This document shows positions 55,163 to 64,000 of a DNA stretch of 64,000 nt, one piece after another. Position numbers and translations under genes: made by a program. Each line of letters opens with the position of its first letter. Position 1 is the stretch's first letter. This stretch comes from Solirubrobacterales bacterium (GTDB lineage: Bacteria; Actinomycetota; Thermoleophilia; Solirubrobacterales; Solirubrobacteraceae), in the NCBI GenBank assembly GCA_003132505.1, contig PKXY01000045.1, positions 30,569 through 94,568 on the forward strand, given 5' to 3'. The notes under the pieces are model-generated. The model was not told the DNA's origin. It ran no database searches and saw nothing but the letters and a program-made list of their open reading frames with translations.

Positions 55163-56203
55163 ATGATTCAGTTGAGGAGAGGCAATGCGAGGCGGGTCGC
55201 CACAGGCGTGGCGCTGGCCTGCGCATTTGCAGGGGCGTCGATCGGCGTGGCATCCGCCGCGTCATCGTCGAAGCCGCTGAAGAAGGGCCTGTCGTTCGCC
55301 GTGATTCCGAAAAACCTTGGCAACTCGTATTTCACCACGTCGGACAGCGTGAAGACGCACGGCGCCCTTTACGCACTGAAGCAACTCGGCGAGAAGGGCT
55401 ATGAGACGAGCGGCTCGACAGCCCTCGCGTCGTCGCAGCTTCCCGCGATCACGGCTGCGATCGCCAAGAAGCCGACCGGCCTGATCATCTCGGCGACGGA
55501 CCCGACGGCTCTTTGTCCGACGCTCGATAGCTACATGAAGAAGGGCGGCATCGTCGTCACATACGACTCAGATGCCCCGACCTGCCGCACGATGTTCATC
55601 AACCAGGCAACGACCGCCGGGATCGGTGAGTCGGAGGTCGACATCATGGCCAAGGAGCTCAACGACACCGGCCAGATCGCGATCGTCTCTGCCGCTCAGA
55701 CCGCGACGAACCAGAACGCCTGGATCGGCTACATGCAGACCGAGCTGAAGAAGTACCCGAACATGTCGCTCGCGACGATCGTCTACGGCAACGATGTGCC
55801 AGCGACGGCGACGCAGGTGACGCAGGGTCTGCTGCAGCAGTACCCGAACCTGAAGGGCATCATCTCGCCCACGACGGTCGGCATCCTCGCGGCAGCGCAG
55901 GTGCTCGACACGCCGCAGTACAAGGGCAAGATCCAGCTCACCGGGCTCGGCACGCCGGACGCGATGAAGCCCTACGTCGAGGACGGCACCGTCACGCAGT
56001 TCGAGCTCTGGAACCCCGCGAACCTCGGCTACCTCGCCGGGTACACCGCGGTCGAGCTCGCCTCGAAGGCGATCACGAACAAGCCAGGCCAGACGTTCAA
56101 CGCCGGGTCACTAGGCAAGTACAAGGTCGGGTCGGGTCACACGATCCTGCTCGGCAAGCCTTACGTGTTCGACAAGGCCAACATCAACAACTTCAACTTC
56201 TAG
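55163..56203 (+). CDS. rhaS: Sugar ABC transporter substrate-binding protein (rhamnose operon)
   Basis: Signal peptide; LSFAVIPKNLGNSYFTTSDSVKTHGALYALKQLGEKGYETSG; periplasmic-binding-protein family pattern; first gene of the rha operon. Confidence 0.88.
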   Translation: MIQLRRGNARRVATGVALACAFAGASIGVASAASSSKPLKKGLSFAVIPKNLGNSYFTTSDSVKTHGALYALKQLGEKGYETSGSTALASSQLPAITAAIAKKPTGLIISATDPTALCPTLDSYMKKGGIVVTYDSDAPTCRTMFINQATTAGIGESEVDIMAKELNDTGQIAIVSAAQTATNQNAWIGYMQTELKKYPNMSLATIVYGNDVPATATQVTQGLLQQYPNLKGIISPTTVGILAAAQVLDTPQYKGKIQLTGLGTPDAMKPYVEDGTVTQFELWNPANLGYLAGYTAVELASKAITNKPGQTFNAGSLGKYKVGSGHTILLGKPYVFDKANINNFNF

Positions 56204-56223
56204 GAGTTACTCGAGTTAGCAGT

Positions 56224-56261
56224 CGATGCGAGCTGCCGTGTGGATCGGGCAGCTCGCATCG
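56224..56261. promoter_or_regulatory. Intercistronic perfect 14-bp hairpin after rhaS
   Basis: CGATGCGAGCTGCC-GTGTGGATCG-GGCAGCTCGCATCG, 21 nt after the stop codon. Confidence 0.8.
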
Positions 56262-56292
56262 CTGTGCCTAAATCAGCACCCACGAACCACCG

Positions 56293-57887
<1,595 letters not shown>

Positions 57888-57891
<4 letters not shown>

Positions 57892-58940
57892 GCACAGCCG
57901 CCACTGCAGAGACGCAGCCGCGCGAAGAACCGACCAACCAGACGCGGTTCGTCGATCTGGCGCTGCGTGCGCGCACATTCGGCATCGTCGGCGTGCTCGG
58001 GCTCGTCGTCCTCGTAACGACGTCGATCCAGTCGCGCTTCCTTAGCTCCAACGACGTCCAGTTCATCCTCTCCGGAGCGGCGATCTACGCCGTGATGGCG
58101 GTCGGCGAGGCGATGGTGATCGTCACACGCAACGTCGACCTCTCGGTCGGCTCAGTCGCCGGCCTGTCTGCCTTCGTTTGCGCTGGACTGTTCCACGAGC
58201 TGCCGGGGATTCCAACCGTCGCCGTATTCGCGATCGGTGCTCTGCTAGGCGGCGGCTGTGGGTTGATCACCGGACTACTGTCGGCGATCTGCCGCATTCC
58301 AAGCCTCGTCGTCACGCTCGCGATGCTCTGGATCGTTCGCTCGGTCGACGTCCTGCTGGTCGGCGGCGCGCAGGTGACGGCGGGCCAGGTTCCGCGCTCG
58401 TTCCTGCTGATCTTCTACGACACGATCCCTGGCATCGGCGTCCCGGACATCGCGGTCGGCGCGGCGGTCCTCGCGGTGGCCGTGTACTTCTACATGAGCT
58501 CGTTCCGGTCGGGCCGCGATCTCTACGCGATCGGTTCCGATCCCGACGCCGCGCGACTGGCCGGCATCCCGATCGCCAAGCGCATCACGACTGCGTTCGT
58601 GATGAGCGGTGCGCTCGCCGGGATCGCGGGGGTGCTCTACGCGTCCCAGATCGGGACCATCGATTCGACCGCGGCGACCGGCTACGAGCTGCAGGTGATC
58701 GCGTCCGTCGTGATCGGCGGCGTGGCGATATTCGGCGGCAGCGGCAACGTCATCGGCGCCGCGCTCGGCGCGCTCCTGCTCGGCACGATCACTTCAGCGC
58801 TCTACACGCTCGGCGTGAACCAGAACTGGGACGAGGCGTTCCAGGGGCTGCTAATCATCCTCGCGATCACGCTCGACCGCGGGATCCAGGCCCAGCTCGC
58901 AAGCGCGCTGCGCCGCCGGAGGGTCCGCCTTGGAGCCTGA
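57888..58940 (+). CDS. rhaP: Sugar ABC transporter permease
   Basis: 350 aa; IVTRNVDLSVGSVAGLSAFVCAGL; GVAIFGGSGNVIGAALGALLLGTITSAL; ATGA-type overlap (GTGA). Confidence 0.9.
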
Positions 58941-60060
58941 TACTCAGCTCAGTTCCGTTGCGAGCGCGCTCGCCGGCAGTGACGGGGCGCCCGGCGCAGG
59001 GCCTGAGCCGCTTCGTGGACGGCGGATCGGCGGCACGCTGTCCCCGCTCCTGCGCTGGGAGACAGGTCTTGTCGTCCTTCTGATCGGTGTCGTCATCTTC
59101 GGCCTGGACACCTCATCCGCGTTCACGAGCGACTCTTACCTCTTCAGCCAAGTCCTCGGGGGACAGGTGGGCGAGATCGCCCTGATGACGCTGCCGATGG
59201 CGTTGATCATCATCACCGGCGAGATCGACCTCTCAGTGGCCTCGACCGCCGGCATGGCGAGTTCGCTGATGGGCTACCTCTTCATGCATCACTGGTCGAT
59301 CGCGCTGATCTTCGTCACGGTGCTCGCGATGGGCGCCGTCGCCGGCGCCTTCAACGGCTTCCTCGTGACGCGCGTCGGCCTGCCCTCGCTCGCCGTGACG
59401 ATCGGCACGTTGACCCTCTACCGCGGGATCGCGATCGGCATCCTCGGCGCCAACACCTACTCGACGTTTCCGACGTTCTGGACGAACATCGGTGTCAATC
59501 CCGTGCCCGGGCTGCCGTTCATGTCGTGGGCGTTCCTGATCTTCCTCGTGATGGCGGCGCTGGTCGGCATCGTCCTGCACATGACGCCGCTCGGCCGGAC
59601 GCTGTTTGCGATCGGCGCAAACCGCGAGGCCGCCCAGTTCGCCGGCATCCGCGTCAAGCGAACCAAGTTCATGCTGTACACCTTCTCCGGCGTCGTCTGC
59701 GCCTTCGTTGGCATCCTGTTGACGTTCCGGCTCAACACCGCCGTCTCCAACAACGCCTACGGCCTCGAGCTGACTGTCGTCGCGACAGCGCTGCTCGGCG
59801 GCATCTCGATCTTCGGTGGCAAGGGGACGATCGTCGGCGTGCTGCTCGCGAACCTCGTCTTCGCCGGGATCGAGGGCGCGCTCTACCTGACGACCGGCTT
59901 CAACGAGTCGGCGTTCCCGATCGTCACCGGCGGGCTGCTGCTGGCGAGCGTACTCATCCCCAACTTCCCGGAGCTTCGCCGCCGCGCCCGCGAAGCGGTG
60001 CACCGCCGGCGCCGCCTCCACGGCGCCGCACCGTCGGTCGAGCAGGGTGTCTCGCGATGA
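58930..60060 (+). CDS. rhaQ: Sugar ABC transporter permease
   Basis: 376 aa; IITGEIDLSVASTAGMASSLMG; GISIFGGKGTIVGVLLANLVFAGIEGAL. Confidence 0.9.
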   Translation: MEPDTQLSSVASALAGSDGAPGAGPEPLRGRRIGGTLSPLLRWETGLVVLLIGVVIFGLDTSSAFTSDSYLFSQVLGGQVGEIALMTLPMALIIITGEIDLSVASTAGMASSLMGYLFMHHWSIALIFVTVLAMGAVAGAFNGFLVTRVGLPSLAVTIGTLTLYRGIAIGILGANTYSTFPTFWTNIGVNPVPGLPFMSWAFLIFLVMAALVGIVLHMTPLGRTLFAIGANREAAQFAGIRVKRTKFMLYTFSGVVCAFVGILLTFRLNTAVSNNAYGLELTVVATALLGGISIFGGKGTIVGVLLANLVFAGIEGALYLTTGFNESAFPIVTGGLLLASVLIPNFPELRRRAREAVHRRRRLHGAAPSVEQGVSR

Positions 60061-60262
60061 GCCAGCGCCGGCCGGCTGAGCGCGACAGCGACGGTCCACG
60101 AGCGATCGTTCCGGTCTCTCTTTCCTGCGGCCGTCGCTCGTCGCTCGTCGTGCCGTCTCGAGCGCTGACGATGGGCTATTGTGATCGAGTTCGGTTGATA
60201 TGCGACACACGATCGCGTTTTCACGCGCAAATAACCTCCAGCCGCGCCGCCCCGCCTGCCTG

Positions 60263-60595
60263 ATGACCGAGACGACCAGCAACCAGCGCGTCTGCTTTCT
60301 GATGCGCGCCGGCGCGGAAACACTCGACGAGTACAAGCGCCGCCATGCCGACGTCTGGCCGGAGATGCGCGACGCGCTGAGTGGCGCCGGCTGGCGCAAC
60401 TACTCGCTGTTCGCGCGCGACGACGGGCTGATCGTCGGCTACGTCGAGACCGACGACTTCGACGCCGCGCTCGCGGCGATGCAGGACCTTGCAGTCAATG
60501 AGCGCTGGCAGCTCGAGATGGCGCCACTGTTCGAGAGCCGTAGCGCACCCGATCAGGCGCTCGAGCGCCTCGAGGAGATCTTCCACCTTGACTAG
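60263..60595 (+). CDS. rhaM: L-rhamnose mutarotase
   Basis: VCFLMRAGAETLDEYKRRHADVWPEMRDALSGAGWRNYSLFARDDGLIVGYVETDDFDAALAAM. Confidence 0.94.
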   Translation: MTETTSNQRVCFLMRAGAETLDEYKRRHADVWPEMRDALSGAGWRNYSLFARDDGLIVGYVETDDFDAALAAMQDLAVNERWQLEMAPLFESRSAPDQALERLEEIFHLD

Positions 60596-62087
60596 TGGCG
60601 CAAGAGCATTCGCCGCGGTTGATCTCGGCGCCGAGAGCGGTCGTGTGATCGTCGGCGAGGTCGGCAGTGCGCGCTTGGAGCTGCACGAGGCGCACCGCTT
60701 CGCCAACACGACCGTCGCGCTGCCCGACGGGCTGCACTGGAACATCCTCTCGCTGTTCAACGAGCTGCTCAGCGGGCTCGCGAAGGCCGCCGCCAGCGCG
60801 AGGCGCCTGTCGGGGATCGGGATCGACTCGTGGGGCGTCGACTACGGCCTGCTCGACGGCTCATACCGGCTGCTCGGCATCCCGTTCCACTACCGCGACA
60901 CGCGCACACAGGGAATGATCGAGCTCGCGGCCAGCCGCGTCCCGCCGGCCGAGCTCTACGCGCGCACCGGCATCCAGACGATGCCGATCAACACGATCTT
61001 CCAGCTGCTCGCGGAGTCGGGCAGCGCGATCGCCGAGGCGGCGCAGCACATCGCGATGATCCCCGACCTGATGGGCCTGTGGCTGACCGGCACGTTCGCC
61101 AACGAGGCGACGATCGCGTCGACCACGGGGCTGATCGACGCCCGGACGGGCAGCTGGGCGCACGACCTGATCAAAACGCTCGGGCTGCCCACCGAGGCAA
61201 TGCGCGGAGCCCCGTGCGAGCCCGGCGGGTTGCTCGGAGACGTTCGCGGCGAGCACGCAGCGATCGCCGGCGTTCCGGTCTGGAGCGTCGCTTCGCACGA
61301 CACGGCCTCGGCCTTCGTCGCGGCACCGCTGAGCAGCCGCAACGCCGCGATCCTCTCTTCCGGTACCTGGTCACTGCTCGGCGTCGAGCTCGCCGCGCCG
61401 CTGCTGACGCCCGCCGCCGCCGCGGCGAACCTGACAAACGAGCGTGGCATCGACGGAACGATCCGTGCGCTGCGCAACGTCATGGGCCTGTGGCTCGTGC
61501 AGGAGTGCAAGCGCCACTGGGAGGAGAGCGGCCTCGCGCTCGACTACAGCGAGCTCGAGCGTCTCGCGACGATCCATCAGGACGACACCGCGCTGTTCGA
61601 CCCCGACCACCCGAGCCTCCTGCACCACGGCGATATGCCCTCGCGGATCACGACGCTCTGCGGCAACACTGGCCAGCGCGCGCCGCGCCACGCCGGCGAG
61701 TTCACGCGCGCGATCCTCGTCTCGCTTGCCTGCAAGTACAACCTTGTGCTGGCGCGCCTGCGCGCCAGCACAGGCCGCGCGATCGACGTAATCCACGTGA
61801 TCGGGGGTGGCGTCAGAAATCGCGCGCTCTGCCAGCTGACCGCCGACATCACCGGCCTGCCGGTGATCGCCGGCCCCGGCGAGGCGACGGCGATCGGCAA
61901 CATCCTCGTCCAGGCGCGCGCCGTCGGTGAGCTCTCCTCGCTGGGGCAGATGCGCGAGCTGGTCGGCGCATCCTTTGCGACCGAGCGCTACGAGCCGAGC
62001 CCCAACGACTCCGCGCTACAGACCTACGAGCGCTTCCTTGCGATGACCGGCCTCAGTGTCTCGACACCCGAGCCGAGCCTTGTCTGA
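60588..62087 (+). CDS. rhaB: Rhamnulokinase (TTG start overlapping rhaM end)
   Basis: FAAVDLGAESGRVIVGEV; GIDSWGVDYGLLDGSYRLLGIPFHYRDTRT; SSGTWSLLGVEL; VIGGGVRNRALCQLTADITGLPVIAGPGEATAIGNI. Confidence 0.95.
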   Translation: MTSGARAFAAVDLGAESGRVIVGEVGSARLELHEAHRFANTTVALPDGLHWNILSLFNELLSGLAKAAASARRLSGIGIDSWGVDYGLLDGSYRLLGIPFHYRDTRTQGMIELAASRVPPAELYARTGIQTMPINTIFQLLAESGSAIAEAAQHIAMIPDLMGLWLTGTFANEATIASTTGLIDARTGSWAHDLIKTLGLPTEAMRGAPCEPGGLLGDVRGEHAAIAGVPVWSVASHDTASAFVAAPLSSRNAAILSSGTWSLLGVELAAPLLTPAAAAANLTNERGIDGTIRALRNVMGLWLVQECKRHWEESGLALDYSELERLATIHQDDTALFDPDHPSLLHHGDMPSRITTLCGNTGQRAPRHAGEFTRAILVSLACKYNLVLARLRASTGRAIDVIHVIGGGVRNRALCQLTADITGLPVIAGPGEATAIGNILVQARAVGELSSLGQMRELVGASFATERYEPSPNDSALQTYERFLAMTGLSVSTPEPSLV

Positions 62088-62088
62088 G

Positions 62089-63249
62089 ATGGCCGACGAG
62101 CACGCGATCGAGCAGGCACTCGCGGTGTTCAGCGTCGAGACGCCGTCGTGGGGCTACGGCGACTCGGGCACGCGCTTCGGCGTCTTTCCCCAGCCGGGCA
62201 GGCCGCGCGACGTCTTTGAGAAGCTCGAGGACGCCGCCGAGGTCAACCGTTTGACCGGCGCCGCAGCCGGCGTCGCGCTCCACTTCCCCTGGGACGCGGT
62301 CGCTGACTACGCCGAGCTGCGCGCCTGCGCCGAGGGCCACGGCCTGCACATCGGCGCCGTCAACCCGAACCTCTTCCAGGACGACGACTACAAGCTCGGC
62401 TCGATCACGAACCCCGACGCGCGCGTCCGGCGCAAGGCGCTCGCGCACCTCCTGGAGTGCGTCGAGATCGCCCGCGCGCTCGGCTCGAGCGCGCAGTCGC
62501 TGTGGTTTGCCGACGGCACCAACTATGCAGGCCAGGACGACATCGGCGGGCGCCGCGAGCGGATGCTCGACTGCCTGATGGAGCTCTACGCGGCGCTCCC
62601 CTACGAGCAGGAGCTGCTCGTCGAGTACAAGCCGTTCGAGCCGGCGTTTTACGCGACCGACATCCCCGACTGGGGCTCGGCGCTGCTGATCTGCCAGCAG
62701 CTCGGCGAGCGGGCGCGCGTTCTGATCGACCTCGGCCACCATCTCCACGGGACGAACGTCGAGCAGATCGTCTCCCAGCTCGCCGCCGTCGAGCGTCTCG
62801 GCGGCCTCCACTTCAACAACCGCAAGTACGCCGACGACGACCTGATCGTCGGCTCGACCAACCCGTTCGAGCTGTTTCTGATCTTCTGCGAGCTGATCGG
62901 CTCGGGGCGTGCGCTGCCACGCCTGACGATCGACCAGTCCCACAACGTCGAGGCGAAGGTCGAGGCGATGGTGCTGAGCGTCGTCAACCTGCAGGAGGCC
63001 TACGCCAAGGCGCTGCGCGTCGACCGCGTCGCGCTCGCGGCGCGCCAGCTCGAAGGCGACGTGCTCGGCGGCCACGAAGTCCTGCTCGCGGCCTACAACT
63101 CCGACGTGCGCCCGCTCTGCGCGAAGGTCCGCGAAGCCCGTAGCGCCGCCGCCGACCCGATCGCCGAACTGCGCTCCTCTGGCTACCTGGCCCAAGCGGC
63201 AGAGCGCCGCGCCGCGACCGCGCCAATCACGCGAAAGGCCCGCACGTGA
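62089..63249 (+). CDS. rhaI: L-rhamnose isomerase (RhaI type)
   Basis: TPSWGYGDSGTRFGVFPQPGRPRDVFEKLEDAAEVNRLTGAA; LHFPWD; SLWFADGTNYAGQDD. Confidence 0.93.
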   Translation: MADEHAIEQALAVFSVETPSWGYGDSGTRFGVFPQPGRPRDVFEKLEDAAEVNRLTGAAAGVALHFPWDAVADYAELRACAEGHGLHIGAVNPNLFQDDDYKLGSITNPDARVRRKALAHLLECVEIARALGSSAQSLWFADGTNYAGQDDIGGRRERMLDCLMELYAALPYEQELLVEYKPFEPAFYATDIPDWGSALLICQQLGERARVLIDLGHHLHGTNVEQIVSQLAAVERLGGLHFNNRKYADDDLIVGSTNPFELFLIFCELIGSGRALPRLTIDQSHNVEAKVEAMVLSVVNLQEAYAKALRVDRVALAARQLEGDVLGGHEVLLAAYNSDVRPLCAKVREARSAAADPIAELRSSGYLAQAAERRAATAPITRKART

Positions 63250-64000
63250 ACATCATCACGCCAATGATCACGCCGGCGCCCGACCGCTGGTCGAGTCCCG
63301 AGGACGGCGGGCCCACCGGCACGCTCGGCGAGGTTCTGCACGCCTCACACCTGCTCGGCGCCGACCGCTCGGTCGCAAACTTCGGCGGCGGCAACACCTC
63401 CGCCAAGGGCCTCTCGCTCGACCACGCCGGCCGCGAGGTCGCGACGATGTGGGTCAAGGGCTCGGGCTGCGACCTCGCGACCATGGGCGCCGGCGACTTC
63501 ACGCCGCTGCGTCTCGAGGACATACTGCCGCTGTTCGAGCGCGACGCGATGTCAGACGAGGACATGGTCGCCTACCTCGCGCACTGCCAGCTCGACCCGG
63601 CGGCGCCGCGCTCCTCGATCGAGACGCTGCTGCACGCGTTCGTGCCGGCGGCGCACGTCCACCACACCCACCCCGACGCGATCAACGCGCTGGCCTGCGC
63701 CCAGGGCGGCAAGGAGCTGATCGTCGAGTGCTTCGGCGCCGACGCTGCCTGGATCGAGTACATCCGACCCGGCTTCGCACTCGCCAAGCAGGTCGGCGCG
63801 GCGGTCCGCGAGAACCCTGAGCTGCGCCTCGTCGTGCTGGCAAAGCACGGCCTCGTGGTCTGGGGCGAGTCGGCCGAGGAGGCCTACCGCCAGACGATCT
63901 CAGTGATCAACGAGGCGGCCGAGTTTGTCAACGAGCGCGCCGGCTCGTCGGCGCGGTTCGGCGGGCGCGCCGACGCCGGCGCCTACATCGGCGTTACCGG
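63246..64000 (+). CDS. Rhamnulose-1-phosphate aldolase/alcohol dehydrogenase-type protein, N-terminal part, truncated by window edge
   Basis: GTG start overlapping rhaI stop; ANFGGGNTSAKGLSLDHAGREVATMWVKGSGCDLATM; HVHHTHPDAINALACA; open to the window end (absent from ORF track because no stop). Confidence 0.88.
   Translation, partial: MNIITPMITPAPDRWSSPEDGGPTGTLGEVLHASHLLGADRSVANFGGGNTSAKGLSLDHAGREVATMWVKGSGCDLATMGAGDFTPLRLEDILPLFERDAMSDEDMVAYLAHCQLDPAAPRSSIETLLHAFVPAAHVHHTHPDAINALACAQGGKELIVECFGADAAWIEYIRPGFALAKQVGAAVRENPELRLVVLAKHGLVVWGESAEEAYRQTISVINEAAEFVNERAGSSARFGGRADAGAYIGVT

Noticed and set aside
62053-63195. 380-aa minus-strand ORF antisense to rhamnose isomerase
   Set aside because: Antisense shadow; the plus strand fits the rha operon

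Overview
High-GC actinobacterial chromosome segment, possibly Thermoleophilia/Solirubrobacterales-like (lineage is my inference). No rRNA, tRNA, CRISPR array, IS element or phage was recognised. Left to right: (1) a phosphate/polyphosphate island at 0.1-13.6 kb: DUF47/PhoU-like protein, a receiver-less OmpR-type DNA-binding protein, PhoU, an OmpR-type response regulator, SixA, a split CHAD protein, Ppk1, PstSCAB, then a coupled lipoprotein and a beta-propeller protein; (2) an MMPL transporter interrupted by a stop codon, with a divergent TetR; (3) an amine/amino-acid catabolic operon: class III aminotransferase, saccharopine-DH-like protein, alanine DH, aldehyde DH, permease, GNAT; (4) MarR and GreA-like genes, and an NlpC/P60-like gene led by a probable ydaO (c-di-AMP) riboswitch; (5) GT39-like, DUF5666-like, ECF sigma, SDR, SRPBCC and beta-helix genes; (6) MarR/MFS, CDF and CoA-transferase genes, a truncated RCC1-repeat gene and a frameshifted Gfo/Idh oxidoreductase; (7) an alpha-glucoside ABC operon with GH13 and LacI; (8) an ABC-2 exporter; (9) a rhamnose transport and catabolism operon running off the right edge. 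The most interesting signals are an 18-codon Ppx/GppA N-terminal remnant placed as a possibly leaderless upstream ORF of the CHAD-ppk operon; a CHAD protein split at its internal pseudo-repeat with a GTGA overlap; an 11-nt-periodic four-unit PHO-box-like array; perfect hairpins 20-57 nt after three unrelated solute-binding-protein genes; the ydaO riboswitch; and several interrupted or remnant genes. All homology calls are from reading the translations; no database search was run.
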